From: Guadua angustifolia
Taxonomy: Eukaryota; Streptophyta; Magnoliopsida; Poales; Poaceae
Direction of reading: 5' to 3'
Assembly (NCBI GenBank): GCA_036346375.1
Contig: JAYEVE010000449.1
Location: forward strand, 1 to 64,000
Length of the DNA: 64,000 bases
A program made the position numbers and the translations under genes. The notes beneath the pieces were generated by a model that was not told the DNA's origin, did no database searches, and saw only the letters and a list, made by a program, of their open reading frames with translations. This document shows, one piece after another, positions 1-12,625 of this stretch (positions are counted from its first letter, which is position 1; each line of letters opens with the position of its first letter).

Positions 1-1690
1 CCAAGGGGCCGCCCCGGCCTTTCGGCGAGGGCGAGATAGAGTGAAGCCCGGGTCCTCGATTAGTCGGCGGCGCCATCGCCTTTGTCGTGTTGAGACCAAC
101 CCCACTGGCGAACCCGTCGGGTGTGACCCAATGCCCCAGTCGGCGACACGAGGTCCGTCTGAGATCGATAAAGGTTCTGGGTCGCCCCCGGGGGGCGCCC
201 GCCCGGGATCGGTCCGCTGAAATGGTTCTCCTTTAAAGCCACGGGCCCCTCGGACAAACCCCTTGGGCCGCCGCGGCGTTAAACGTTAACAAGCGCTAGC
301 TCACCCCTCGGTCCCCACCCCGGGAAGGCGTACTGTGGGAAGCGGCCGCCGTCGCTTCGGCAAGCGGGCGGGCCCTCGCTCCCTCCCCGGCCTCGGTACA
401 TCGGGACCCCGCAAATGGGCGCCTCGCGGGTAAACCCCAGGCCGTTCTTGACACGCTCGGCCCCGGACCGAATCGGCGAGAGGTCACCTCGTCCCTAAGC
501 TTCCGGTACTTGAGCAATTTCGAAAGGCCAAAATCCACTAAGCGGAGTCGCTTCCGGGGTAAACCCCGGCCGGCTCTCCACGCCCGGCTCATCCACCGGA
601 TCTTTCCGGCGACCAACACCGGTCCGGGGGCCAAAATCAGAAGCGACGGTCGGTCCTAAAAGAACGGCAGGGACCGAGGTCCATCAACGGGTGTAAACCC
701 CGGGCTCTCCCCCAAACCGGGGCTCGGGCTATTGCCGGATACCCGGAAGGGTACACCCAGACCTAGGAGAAAATGTGGGCGCCCGGCCCCGGGCCTCGGC
801 AAGTCCCCTTTCGAAGGGCCTGACCTCCGGAAACTTCGACCCCAAAGGCGGTAGCCAAAATAGGTGGCGCCCGAAACATCTCGGCGGGAGGCCCCAAAAA
901 ACAAAAGGCACCGGTTCGACCAGCCAACCGGGAGGCGATAGCCTTCTGGGGTCACCCAGTGCGATGTCGACCAAGGATCCGGAAGCCAGTGGACGGCCGC
1001 AAAGCGTAACCGCCTTCTGCCATGGCGGGCCGGTCGTGGATACCGGCCTCCACAGCCGGGTACCTATCAAGCCCGACACAACGACTCCTGCGGTCGGGCC
1101 AAGACGGCATCCGCGTACCTTCAAGGGCAATTCTGAAGAAATTTGGCGCCCTCGGCGTCGACGTCCACCTTGAAGTAGGTGCGCCCGTTCCGGGAAGCGG
1201 CCGAGTCTCTCCACGCCTCCATCGACCCGACAAGCAGGGCGTGCAACGCTACCCTTCGTGAGGTCAAGTCCAAAGAACCCTGGACACCGAGGCGAGAGGC
1301 CGACTCCTAGTTTGAAGAGGAGTCCCATCCACTTTTCTTTTATACACTCATGTGTAGTCCCCTTGTAACCGCCTCCCGGGCTATATAAGGGGAAGCTTGG
1401 CCCTTCCGGAGGGGACGGCGACAGGGATAGGGTAGAACATCAAAACACAGCTCCTCAGATCACACCGTAGCTTCGAGCCACATTTCAGACTGCGACCCCC
1501 GAGCCCGGCCTCGCCTTATCACCAGAATCTCGGTGGGCTCAAGGTCGAGTGAAATCCGACCACCGACGGATTTGGAGTAGGGACATTCACTTGCAACCAA
1601 GATAGATCTTGGGCCCCTCTATTTCTCTCTTTGAGGTCTAACCATTGAGGCCCAGGGACGCACGGCCCCTCAAGACTTTATAATTTACTT
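1..1690 (+). mobile_element. GC-rich LTR-like sequence, probably part of a gypsy-type retroelement
   Basis: This GC-rich block has no convincing protein. Open frames occur on both strands but are fragmentary and match no domain I recognise. A TATA-like box (CTATATAAGG, 1380-1389) is followed by a leader-like stretch, as in the promoter and R/U5 region of plant gypsy LTRs. Base composition changes to AT-rich at about 1680. No second LTR, primer site or target duplication can be seen because the left side lies outside the window. It could instead be a GC-rich internal region or a non-autonomous element. Confidence 0.35.
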
Positions 1691-1739
1691 GCCTCTACGA
1701 AGCAGCAGACACTAGTTAATAGATTAGATTACGTTATCA

Positions 1740-2513
1740 TAATCTTAGTTGAGAAATTTAAAGTTGCTCGTTCGGAGATTATTATGAAATTATTCTATTA
1801 TTGGTCTCTTTTTGCTTCATGTTTGTACATACTGAAAAGATTGTTACAAATGCTCTTATATATGATTTGATGGCTATAATTGATATTTCCGCTCATGCAA
1901 TTTCTAATTTGAGTACATTTCTTTTGCAACAATGGTATATAAGAAAATATTATTGCAATATGCAATGACGCTTTGTTGCGAAAAAATGAATTGCTATAGA
2001 TATAGATCATTGTTATAATTTATTGCAACGGTTATTTCATTGCAATACATCATATTGCCATGAAAAATTATTTCGTTGTGACCTCACTTATTGACATGGA
2101 TTGGTTTACTTTGCAACTATTGTCTAATGCAACGCCTAAACGCTAAGCAGCGTAATAGAGACTCTCTTGCCACGGCAATAAAAAATATTGCCACGGTATT
2201 AAGGTCATTGCAAATACTATCTAATGCAACACATGAGAGAGCCGGAATAGAGACTACTATTGCCACGATAATTGAGACTATTGCCACATCAAACCATCAT
2301 TGCAACTACTTAACTAACGCAACACATATTCCTGCTTGTAATTAGCATTACAATTGCAACAAAATGTAAATCATGGCCCAAACTTTGGACCACGCAACTA
2401 ATAGCCACGCACGCTAACGATTGTGACATTGTGGCTATTAGTACATATTGCAACGAAATAGGTCCTATTACAACGATTTCTCATGGCAAAAAAAGCACAG
2501 AATTCTAGTAGTG
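1740..2513. mobile_element. CACTA (En/Spm) transposon terminal region
   Basis: The stretch ends with CTAGTAGTG at 2505-2513, the reverse complement of the canonical CACTA start CACTACTAG. The preceding 700 bp is AT-rich and carries many copies of short motifs around TTGCAAC/GTTGCAA and TTGCCAC, which is the subterminal repeat layout where CACTA transposases bind. The matching left terminus is not visible, so the element is either truncated or interrupted. No transposase ORF is present. Confidence 0.6.
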
Positions 2514-3900
2514 ATTGTGGGGACCGCTACCGCAGTCCATTTTGAGGCTAATATCGTTCAACATGAATCACGCGCGCCCGATAGTTCTTACTCTTGGTTG
2601 GTTTGACAATAAAACTACATAACTCAAAGTGTTTCTTCTTTATTGCCCTTATTAAACTTCTATCTACGATTTAGGATAAATCCCAATCATAGTGATAAAC
2701 ATGTTATGTAGTTGATACACCATGGGTTGTTATTATTGCTGAAACCTGCAATGTAATGTTAGATTATATACATAACTAATATGGATTTTCAACTTAAAAA
2801 CGATGATCCATTTGACGAATTAACGTTTGCATTTGTTGATCTTTGTTATGCGAGGCTAGAATTATTGTCTCTTCCTAGAAGCATGATTTTTCCTTCTAAA
2901 AGCTGTTGTACCTTGTCCCCCCCATATTAACCTTAACCTACTACAGATGGATGTTATTCTTAGCCTTACTACAAATAGATGTTATTTCTTAGGATTACTT
3001 GAAACTTTCGCTCCAACAATTTCGATAGAGGATACAGAATGAATCTCGATACAAGAAGCAGTCCTGAAGCATGATACGAATCCTAATTGAAAAGATATCT
3101 GAAAATTTGCTTCGCAATATCTATAGTAAACCATATGCTTCATTCATCTTGTGATATGTAATGTAGCTACAGAATAGAACATGACCCAGTATTGTTTAGT
3201 TGTTATCATAATAGGATGACCCATGATTGTAGTTGCGAGTGTGCCGGTGTCCTTTGCCATGTGATGTTTTTAGATCATTTGCTGTACTATGCTGGATGTT
3301 TCACAAATCTATTAGTTATTGGTAACATATTGTTTTCCCTAGCTATAATAGACAGTTTATCCTTTTTTCAGGACAACTCTCGCTCCAAGGTTGTACTATC
3401 TGCCGATGGTACACAAACCCTTTGATTTCAGAGGCGACAGCTCTGCTAGATAAGTCAAAAATCTGATACTTCTTACACGCTATCATTCGTATACATATCA
3501 ATCCTTACCTGTATCCCATTCTTTCATTTCTTAATCTATCACTACATCTTATATACGAATTGACTTAATTCATTAGCTTTTTCTAATACAACGCTTTGTC
3601 TTTTCATATATATTATTTTCCTTATTATTATCATACCGCCGACCATTCAATTTATATTGATTCTCAGCTATCTATATCGTAGTGTCGCAAATATACCACG
3701 TGAGATAAAATGGAGCCAGTATGAGAACAACTCTGTGAGGCGCATCGTTCACGTAACTTGAGACAATAGATCTCTAATCTTAATCCATGTGATGTTGTGG
3801 TAAGTACATCATCATATTTACTATACAACAGTCAGCTTATCTTATACTTTATGTATCTAAGAACCTACCTATACTATTGAACTTGTGTTTGTATAACTAG
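2514..3900. other. AT-rich intergenic sequence, no gene recognised
   Basis: There is no ORF with recognisable domains. The + strand frame around 3192-3425 is short, cysteine- and leucine-rich and not convincing. The stretch may hold decayed upstream exons of the RPA1-like gene that follows at 3900. Confidence 0.4.
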
Positions 3901-3902
3901 GA

Positions 3903-4485
3903 AATAGCTACAGTACCTACATTGCTATCCTAGAACTTGCTCCGGGGCAACCATGGTGGTACTTAATGTGTACTATTTGCAAAAGAGCACTAAGATTCGA
4001 GACAGAGAACTACAAATGTTCAAAGTGTGTGGCACAACACATGAACCCGGTATATTACTCTTATTTTTCTCGCTTGATTCTTTTCATACACCGATATATA
4101 CTGTGTTAATAATTACTCAACATATTAATTGTCATAGGTATAGAGTTACTGTCCATGGTGTTGATCCTCGATGCGATGTTGGAACCAAAAGCCTCCATAG
4201 CGTAATTCATCTTCTTTGCGAGTAATCCACGAAACAATTAGTTGGATGCGGTGCTTCAACTTCAAATCGGCAGCAAAACTCCAGAAGGCTTCATTCCATC
4301 TCAGATCTCGCGTATCTATGGAAGGCGAAGATGATCTGCGAGTCTCAGTAACACGGAGAGCCTTACAACATTTGAAAATATCATACCAAGTTGACTCTGT
4401 CTCTCCTGTCCTCTCTATATCAGGAAGTACCTCTGCTACTACAAAAGTGCATTCTGATTCCCCTATTACAGCGCTTCCTCGATAG
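3903..4485 (+). pseudogene. RPA1-like OB-fold protein with zinc finger, degenerate
   Basis: Replication protein A large-subunit proteins bind single-stranded DNA through OB folds; DBD-C contains a zinc ribbon. From about 3908 the + strand encodes PWWYLMCTICKRAL followed by YKCSKC, i.e. an aromatic Trp-Trp-Tyr lead with two CXXC pairs. A GT...AG intron (about 4052-4138) joins this to RYRVTVHGVDP, the typical next OB-fold strand. The continuation is broken: FIPSQISRIYG (around 4270-4318) and VSVTRRALQHLKISYQVDSV (4337-4400) lie in different frames. This is the order expected for the C-terminal OB fold, but it needs at least two frameshifts. Plant genomes carry many such genes, both host RPA1 paralogues and copies inside Helitrons. 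The window does not show which this is, and no Rep/helicase domain or Helitron end is visible. Confidence 0.6.
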
Positions 4486-4499
4486 TATTGCACGAGATA

Positions 4500-5089
4500 G
4501 CTCCATAGCCCGATCAATCAGAATCTGAAAAAAGAATAAGACAGGCTTGTCACAGCTGAGATACATCTTCAAACATCAGCGATTCCCTCAACTAACTCTA
4601 CCCATTGTCCAGTTTTGGGTTCCTCTCAGGCTCACATTCGCCCGGTTGACTCTAAGAAAGAAAAGCTTTTTCCTGGCCACGAACCTATAACATCGGCTCC
4701 AACTCTCTTCACTGATATGCCTCAAGAGGTTCCTGAATCTCTCAAGATTAATTCTTATTCCTCCACTTTATTTTTCAATCTACATCTCGTTGATCGCATC
4801 TTGTCCTATCTGCATGCATATATGTTTCTTTAGAACTTTTGCATTATTGTCATCTTTCTATCTTCTTCAAGATTTATGTCATTCATATGTATTCCGTCTG
4901 CGAAAAAGTTACTTACATACGACAAAACAAAGACAAAACAAAGTTACTTACTTACATATGTATTACTTGATTCATAACCAAACAATAATCATGTCTTAGA
5001 TTTTCACCTGCTCTTCATTTGTGTATGATAGAATCTATACAAGATACAAAACAACCTTCACTTATTTATATCTATAACTTCTCCTTATG

Positions 5090-5090
<1 letters not shown>
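4500..5090. other. AT-rich intergenic sequence, no gene recognised
   Basis: Only short shadow frames are present. The frames near 4615 and 4790 lack recognisable motifs and probably are decayed 3' sequence of the RPA1-like locus or transposon filler. Confidence 0.4.

Positions 5091-5092
<2 letters not shown>

Positions 5093-5153
<61 letters not shown>
5093..5153. repeat. (AT)n microsatellite
   Basis: About 30 uninterrupted AT dinucleotides. The tract is perfect in this assembly and flanked by unique AT-rich sequence. It is likely to be length-polymorphic. A much shorter (AT)n run lies near 6578-6592. Confidence 0.95.
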
Positions 5154-5158
<5 letters not shown>

Positions 5159-5833
5159 CCTATAATGTTAGAAAAATATTGGGCTACTTGCATTGTTTCA
5201 TCTCGAGGAACACGTTATATCCCAAGTAAGTCACTATGAGTGTTACAAAATTATACCTCTTATTAGTCACCATACAATATTGGTGTTATTTGAAGCTCAC
5301 TTCTATTGCTTCGATATGTTGTCTATATACACAACCTTCGCTTTCAAGAGATCACTAAGTAATCGATGATACTGATCTCATCACTTGCCAAAGACCATAT
5401 GAGTTATGTTTTTATTGATATCCATCTCAGGCATAATTTCTATAATCATCTCTCGATAAAGTGTTGACATTAATATTCTTGTTTGCATATATGATCTTAG
5501 AGTTATCAAAGGAAAACCTCTGTTAAGAGAAGACTATTTCAAGGCAAAACACCTGACTCACACTAGAACGGGTAGACTCATAACGGTCTTTTTCTTTATT
5601 GCTTACATTCTTATTTGTTATCCTCCATTGCAGCACCTCCAGGCGTTCTCGGTCCTCACAGACCTAGGTTTCCGAAGCTGGCCGATCCCGTTTTGTCTTC
5701 ATCAGCAACAAACTCTATACTATATGCATTTCCCATTACGATTATATAACTCTGTATCCAACCACACAGACGTTAAATGGTATATACACCTATAGCTATC
5801 ATCTTATGATGTATTTAGGTCTATGTAATATCA

Positions 5834-6338
5834 ATCTCCACTAACTGTGTTTCTTATCCTTTTAGCTCGCTGTAGCAATAGTCGTTGTCCTTTTGCTATC
5901 GGTTTACTTTTGCTATACCATATTGCAACAATATACTACCTACTGAATGCATAATGGCTCTCTTGCTTATCCATGTCCTTGATTATACTTTATACACGTG
6001 TTTGATTATACTTATTGATTACCTCATGACCTACATGTACCAAGAAATTATATTACATATCATACTATATTTCGTATTTGAAACTCATATTTATAGAATA
6101 AATTCTATTACTTTAACAAATTCCCATACAAAATATGAAATGTTCTAAATCGATGACCGTTCATAGCCATCACATTGTACAATGATTTTACCAAAAAACT
6201 TTTATTCATCAACCCTTTGAAACTCGCTCGATCTTTAAAATATTGATCTCTACTAATTGTATTTCTTATCCTTTTAACTCACCGTTGTAATAATCGTCAT
6301 CCTTTTATCCGTCGATTTAAAATATTGATCTCTACTAA
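5834..6338. repeat. Diverged ~70-bp direct repeat
   Basis: A ~70-bp segment at 5834-5904 (ending CCTTTTGCTATCGGTTT) recurs in diverged form at 6245-6315 (ending CCTTTTATCCGTCGATTT). Both share the core TTTCTTATCCTTTTA and a GTCGTTGTCC/ATCGTCATCC motif. A third partial start (AAATATTGATCTCTACTAA) is at about 6319-6338. The 340 bp between copies has no recognisable gene. Confidence 0.6.
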
Positions 6339-6515
6339 CATCAATTCTTCACTCGCAACGAATTCTTCGCTTTCGCCTAATGCCAACGTATACACAAACA
6401 CCACCTGCCTTATGTTCATATCGTCTTGTAGTAATAGCCTGAAGAACTACCTAGTACTATCAAAATTTGAGAAGCTTTGACACCATTGATATGATGCACT
6501 TCAAACGAGCCCACA

Positions 6516-7060
6516 CAGTGGCGTATCTAGAAACTTAAAAAGGAGGGGGCTAAAATTGAGACCTCCAAACTAATAATATATATATATATATATAGTATTT
6601 TTTCAGAACATAGAACATGACAGAATGATATATATAATATAAAAATACCAACACTTATCTAACAGTCACATATAATGTAAATGCGTAACATTATAAAGAA
6701 AAAAAACGTACCGAGATCATTACTTCTTAAGAGTTGATAGTTGATATTTACGTGTTTTCATGTTCTGAAAATGTTGCAAAATATCTTCCATGTCTATCTT
6801 GGAAAATATGTCTCGCTCGATGTAGCATACCATGAGATCATTTAACCAATCATCACTTATCTTATTACGCAAATCTGTCTTGATAATCTTTATTGTTGAG
6901 AAAGCCTTTTCAACTGTAGCTGTGTCCACAGGTAAAACTAATGCTAATTCAATAAGTCTATAAACCAATGGATAAACAACATGCTTTTTTGCTTCAACCA
7001 TTATTACCGCGAGACTAGCAAGATCATCACAACTTGAATTAATTTATCAGGACACTACTA
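6516..7060 (-). mobile_element. hAT transposon 3' end
   Basis: The outer edge begins CAGTGGCGTATCTAG at 6516 and is followed by a GGAGGGGGCT stretch, the usual terminus of plant hAT elements whose transposase carries a TTF-type zinc finger. Just inside it, on the - strand, lies the C-terminal part of the transposase (separate entry). The opposite terminus and an 8-bp target duplication were not found, so only the 3' part remains. Confidence 0.6.
6720..7037 (-). pseudogene. hAT transposase, C-terminal dimerisation domain fragment
   Basis: The - strand frame ends at 6720 and contains YPLVYRLIELALVLPV, then TATVEKAFSTIKIIKTDLRN and LNDLMVCYIERDIF. This is the hAT-family C-terminal dimerisation region: the conserved LALVLPV..TA(T/S)VER.FS core followed by KT.LR and the terminal helix. 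Sequence in frame upstream of the Met at 7001 (to about 7037) continues the match. The rest of the transposase (zinc finger, RNase H-like core) is missing, so this is a remnant and not an active gene. Confidence 0.85.
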
Positions 7061-7348
7061 AGGCATTGACTTGATTATACTGTATCTATATTTTTTTAGA
7101 CTTGTAGAAATTATAAAATGCAAATAGTGATAGACATATTGATATTTGATAGATAATAGACATGTGACAGTGACACCAAAGTTTGGCGTTGCCCTTTAGT
7201 GGTCCCTGATTCCCTGGCTGAGTCCCACTCAAGAGTTATCTAGCATCCGTTTACAGAAAGTAAAATACAATCGCAACTAAGCTGAGCCTGAGCAACCACA
7301 CTTGGCATCACCATTGCAACTAAATACTAATGAACTAAGACTCAAGTC

Positions 7349-7690
7349 TCAAGAGAACAGCGCCTGAAAGGTCAGACCTTGGTGTTGCGGTGGCGCCGCA
7401 GGCGAGCGAACCGGGCGGAGGTGGTGTCGACTTTGGCCCTCACCACAGCGTGGTACCGCTTGCCGCGGCGGCGGTTTGTTGACGCTGGCGCCGGCGATCG
7501 CGAGGACGCCGACCGCGCGAGACGAGATGGATCGAGACGGCACCGTCGTCGGTCTGGCTTCTTTCTACGTCCTTAATTTCTTGGCGCGACGGCTCAACTT
7601 CCCAGCACCTTACCAGCGAAAGCAACTAAAGCACTGCATACACTGCATATTGGGCCAGCCCAGGTGGGGGGGGGGGGCTGCGCTGGGCTA
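7349..7690 (-). other. GC-rich island with short ORF of unknown function
   Basis: About 300 bp of GC-rich sequence stands out from AT-rich surroundings and is open on both strands for about 65 codons. The - strand frame (7349-7543) begins MPSRSISSRAVGVLAIAG and is Ala/Pro/Arg rich, like a plant first exon or transit peptide, but no domain is recognisable. A run of 11 G at about 7667-7677 follows. It may be a host gene fragment captured by a transposon. Confidence 0.25.
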
Positions 7691-7699
7691 TGGGTGGGG

Positions 7700-9930
7700 C
7701 TTGAGCCCAAGATAACAACATGTGAAAAACAGCCTAAACTGAAACAGAAGTATAGCCTTACAAGACAAATAACATTGATGACCCTACAAGATATGACATG
7801 CCTTTTCTCCTCTTTCAAGCCACCCAACAAAGGGCAGCACAGAAATTTATAAGAAAAATACAATAAAAAAAGATACGAATTTCCACAAAGATGTGCATCC
7901 TTCGTTTGAATAAGTTTAAGCAATAGCTAAAGTCAGATGGTAACAAAGCAACAAAGAAACAGATTTAAAAAATACTGTTACCTTAAGGCTTAGTCCAATA
8001 CAAAGGAAAAAAATTAGTCTAAGCTAGATAAAATTATCCTAATCTTGGTGAACCCCTACAAAAAGATAGAGACATGAAATTATTCTAACCTAGACAGAAG
8101 AAAAATATTAAATGAAGTTAAGATAGAAATTGCACAGAATTTGTACTAAAATTGCACAGTACAAGGCACTGAAATTCTAATTTAAATTGTACGCAAGTTT
8201 GATATGGCATGTTTCCTTCATATGTTTTTCTTTTCAAAAGAATGTTCAGAGATTATTTCCATGGGCATTCCTGATATGCATACGCCACTATTACTCTTCC
8301 CATGAGTTGGTTACAAAAAAGGATAAAAACCATAAGGCACTGTAATGAACAACTTCTATGAAACTTTCTACCGTAGAATGGCAGGGGAGCTGGTGTTGAT
8401 GTTCAAGAAGCAGATGGAATACCCCATGGACTGCATGGAAAAACAGGGGTAAGTATAATGGTAAATATTTGGACTATCTATCTCGCAGAAAACATACTAG
8501 ATATACCAACATCAGATATTGCATGCAAGTTGAATTAAAATTGTGTAAAACTTGAAAATAAAATTTTAATTAAATTTGTACATAGTTTGATTTTTTGTAG
8601 CTATTTTGATAGGGTATTGATGCTGCAACTTTTAACTTTGGAAGATAAATCATAACATAACAACTTTAAGGACAAACTGTGGATGAAATTGGATTTTACC
8701 ATGAAACCCATCAACATTAGAATAAGAAGGGGGTGAAAGTGCTACAAAGATTCATACTTTAAGATGATCCTGATCAGATAAGCTATGCCTCGAAGCATTT
8801 CGGAACTTTAGATATTCAATTACAAAATCTATAACTGATTGTGCCTTATAAATATCATTGTAGAAATATCTAAAGAGAAGAAAATTTTTAACAACAAATA
8901 CTAATCATGAAAGTTCTTCCAAGAAAGGAAGAAAAAAATATGGATCATAGAGTGTTCAATTCATTACAACTTTCAAACAAGACACTATTCAGTAATTGGA
9001 TTCAAGATAAGCAAATATTAAGGATAACTCATCATAACAATTAAATATTTATGACTTATGAAGTTCACCTCAGGCACTTGCTCAGCCATTCTTCATGGAG
9101 ATTTTTATCAATGCCACCCGACAGATTTGGAAATAGAGAAATCGAAAGATCTTTAGACAAATTCATGAATCCATTGAGGATTGGAAAGAAGACTTCATTG
9201 CCGACGCCAGGTTACACCTTGTCAGATTCAAAGCAGCTATCAACCATACCCTAGTTTCCTAGCTAAATGAGTTGTAATTACATGTTACAGGTCTATTGTT
9301 AGCTCAATCTGGAATCGTCTTTTCCCTTCCTTTCTTTTATTTTCTTCTTTTATTTTCTTTCTTTCCTCCTTCACTATCTCTTAATCTATATAAAAGTGAT
9401 CATATTGTTATGAAAAGTGGGTACCTTATTGAGAGATTTAATATCTTGTGATTTGTCATCTATATCTTTCAGTTTTTATTTCATCTCATAAATATTTTTT
9501 ATTAACTTAAAATCTTTTTCACTTTTGTTCTACTCCATTACATTAGACTTTTGCTTTAATTGTTCTATCTCCACCTCAAGTTTTTATTTAGTAGTAGATA
9601 TTATTAAGTCCTTAATCCTTTCGATGTGTGTTATTGCTGGGCTTCCCATTGGAAAGCATTCTTCTTGAGTGCATCAAATATGGGCCGACAAATGATTCTT
9701 AATATTATTTGAATGCCCTATTTGCGAGATGGAACACCTTAAGCATCCATCGAACCAAACATAGTAGAATATCTGGATTAGATGATTTGATCATGATACA
9801 CACAATCTACTTGATGTAGCTAGTCAAGAATTTTATATCATTTCGCGCTAACCTAAATTAACGTTAAACAACTCAAGTTCAATGCATCACCTCAATCATG
9901 TAGAGAGCGAAATAGATCTCACTCCCTGCT
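7700..9930. other. AT-rich intergenic sequence, no gene recognised
   Basis: No ORF longer than about 110 codons and no recognisable domain. The phrase 'tagacaaataaaaaacata'-style A-rich motifs and 'cttggtgaaccc' recur here (near 8045) and again at 10543 and 10640, suggesting a shared repetitive origin. The + strand frame 9051-9254 has no visible motif. Confidence 0.4.
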
Positions 9931-9935
9931 ACTGA

Positions 9936-10393
9936 CCACCGTCTTTCCCTCCCACCACTAGCCACCACCCTCTCCATCACCGACATGTCCTCCTCCGCCA
10001 CCGACATAGTCTTCTCCAAGCTCACCACCACCACGAGGTGCTAGGAAGGTCGAGGGATGATGCAGGCGTCGCTATAGAGGTGGAGGGGCGAGGCACTAGG
10101 GGAGGAAAAGGTGTGAGACATGGGGTGAAGACAAACTGGGAAACGGGTAAACTCCTTTTATAGAAGTGTTGTCATGAATGATTTGCTAAAAAAACCATGG
10201 TGATATGTAGTCATATCACAGACGGTTCATACCATAAATCATTAGTGATATCAACTTATCACTGACAATTCTTAGCATATCCTGTAACTTTGACGATTGT
10301 GTTAGTAAAACCATCTGTGATTAACTTTAATATAGATGGTTTTTGAAAATAAACTGTGATGAGGCATCTAATATAGGATTTTCTATAGTAATA
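9936..10393. mobile_element. CACTA-like terminal fragment with possible captured coding sequence
   Basis: Between 10180 and 10393 the sequence carries subterminal motifs such as ATATCACAGACGGTT and ends GCATCTAATATAGGATTTTC then TATAGTA. The same layout ends at 55066 with a canonical GTAGTG terminus, so this looks like a diverged CACTA end of the same family. Just inside, 9936-10030 is a short GC-rich stretch rich in ACCACC codons that resembles host coding DNA but is too short to identify. The other terminus was not found. Confidence 0.45.
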
Positions 10394-12190
10394 CATCTCT
10401 GAAGTTGGATTCAATAAAATTATGAACAAAGATGGATGCATGACATAGAAAAAGGCATAGATCAAATTAGCTAAATTAAAACACAATAAAAACCAAGATA
10501 TAGGAAAAATAATTCAAAGCAAGATAGAATGTTGTTGACCTAGGTGAACTCTTATAGAAGACAAATAAAAAACATATAAACCAAAACCACATACATACAA
10601 AAAAAAGTTATCTAAGCAAGGCATAATTCATGTGACCTTGGTGAACCCTACAGAAGACAAAAATAAAACAGGGACATAGATGCAAACCCTTGAAAAAATT
10701 GCAGTTGAAATACTATATAATTTGAAGGATTGAAAAGGCGACTAAAAGGGGGTAAATAAGAGCCAAATAAAATTTTTCCTCAAGTATTCAAGCCACTATT
10801 CTAGGTAAAAGAGCCAACCAAAAGGTTTAGCCAATCCAGCATTGGCAAAAGGCCAGTACTCTCGAATGAATAGTAGAATCGGAGTGAACAGTAAAATCAG
10901 CATGATTTCAAAACCAAGAATTGATGTAACTTTTGATTAGCTGATCCAAAACCCATGAAACTTTGTGTGCAACTTCCTATTGATGTCAGGAACCTATTCT
11001 AACATTTAACAGGAACCTATTCCAACATTTAATCACAAGGATTAATGTCAAAGTTCTGACTTTTTAGTTTGAAGGAAGGTTGCATCAAAACCAGGACAAA
11101 CTCATAACCTATATCCTGAGTTTGCTCGTAGGGATTTGATGATCGAGAAGATCTTAGATGATCTCCCACATATCACAGCAAGTAAGAACTCTAAAGAAAT
11201 ACCCCTCAAAAGAGCAAGAAATGTTTTGCCAATTTCTTGAGAGGAATCCTACAGATCTTGTTTAAAACTTGCCTAGATGATTGAGATATGATCTATGAAA
11301 GATCTATCCATCAATCATTTATCCTTGGCAACACAAGATAAAGAGAGAAGAAAACCGAAGATAGATCAAAGACTCAAAAAGAAAGGAGACCAAAAACTTG
11401 AGCGAATGTAAGTTTTAGTGGATTTTGCTGAGTTGGAGCACATTATAGATGAACTCCTCAACCTCTTATGCATTCTAGATCCAGTAGAGACAGAGCAAGT
11501 AGAAGGAGGTGAAGCATTGCTCAAGTTGCAAGAAAAAACCAATCAAGAATATAAAAACAAAAAAAATTTCAAAACATAATTGAATTGGGATCTTGCATTG
11601 CTTAGAGAAGCCACACTTGTAGGTGGGCAAAGCTCAAAGGAGCATAAAAAAAACCAAAGAATCCTTCTCTAAGATTTCTCTCAAATTTGGTTTAGATAGG
11701 GTTGGTGTGGAGGCATCCCTTCACCCCTTTATTTATAGCATACCTGGAGCAACCTCCATCCTTAGGTGACCTTCTTGGCTCTAAAAAAATCTCATCAAGA
11801 GTTGAGATTTACTCTCTCACTCATACATGGGCTAACCCGTAACCTAACAACGTAACGGGTTTTGACCATACTAATTTAACCGCTACTCCACCCGTGAATC
11901 CTTGATCTAACGATCCTCCTTCACTTAAGTAGGGCTCAAGTTAACATCTCATCTATTCACTTATCATCCCAACTTGCAGCAACTCTCTAGCCTCAGTCAT
12001 CTTCTGGCATCACTTTGACCGTTTGGGCCTCAACCCTCCTAGCCTAGTCACAATTTCCTCCGTCTCACCATGACCTAGTTCTGAAGTCCTACAACCATCA
12101 CAAACAAGCAAAACATCTCATAGTATTGTTCAACAAAACATGCAATGGTAATCTCACAAAGATCAGTGATCAGTCAAACATCAGAAGATC
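10394..12190. other. A-rich intergenic sequence, no gene recognised
   Basis: There are no supported ORFs. A small tandem repeat of AGGAACCTATTC(T/C)AACATTTAA occurs near 10989-11033. The 11570-12100 part resembles retroelement leader or intergenic sequence but carries no diagnostic motif. Confidence 0.35.
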
Positions 12191-12625
12191 CCACCTGAGA
12201 ACAATTAGTCCCATAACCATCTTGGTTCATAACCACTCTTCAAGTCATGACCTTCCTAGGCTGTGACCTCCCCTGGTTGTGACCTCCTTAGGCCACAACC
12301 ACTCTACAAGTTCATGACCACTTTTGACTGTAACCACTCAAAGCCATGACCACACAAGGCCAGACCACTCACTGGTCACAACACTGGTTAGGACTACTCC
12401 TTCAAATGGCATGATCATTCCTAGAGAGGTCACAGCCACTCCTTCAGAGGTTACTTCCCAAGTGGTCATGACCACTACCCAAGAATTCACGATCACTTTA
12501 GGAACGACCACTTTAGAGGCCACGACCACTCTAAAGGTCACGAAGGTCACAACCACTGATAGCAAGGCTATGATCATTTAAGGCAAGGTCATAACCACTC
12601 TAGGGCATCAAAACCACTCAACTCA
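12190..12625. repeat. Degenerate minisatellite-like array of ACCACT/GGTCA motifs
   Basis: Over about 430 bp the words AACCACT, GACCACT and GGTCA(C/T) recur every 10-30 bp with irregular spacing. Both strands are open between 12324 and 12581 (Thr/Ser-rich on +, Val/Ser-rich on -), which is a by-product of the repeat and not evidence for a protein. It looks like an old expanded repeat. Confidence 0.6.

Noticed and set aside
729..1328. 199-codon - strand ORF
   Set aside because: It is compositionally biased, overlaps others on both strands, and carries no domain.
12324..12581. ORFs on both strands
   Set aside because: Both come from the degenerate ACCACT/GGTCA array and are pure low-complexity sequence.
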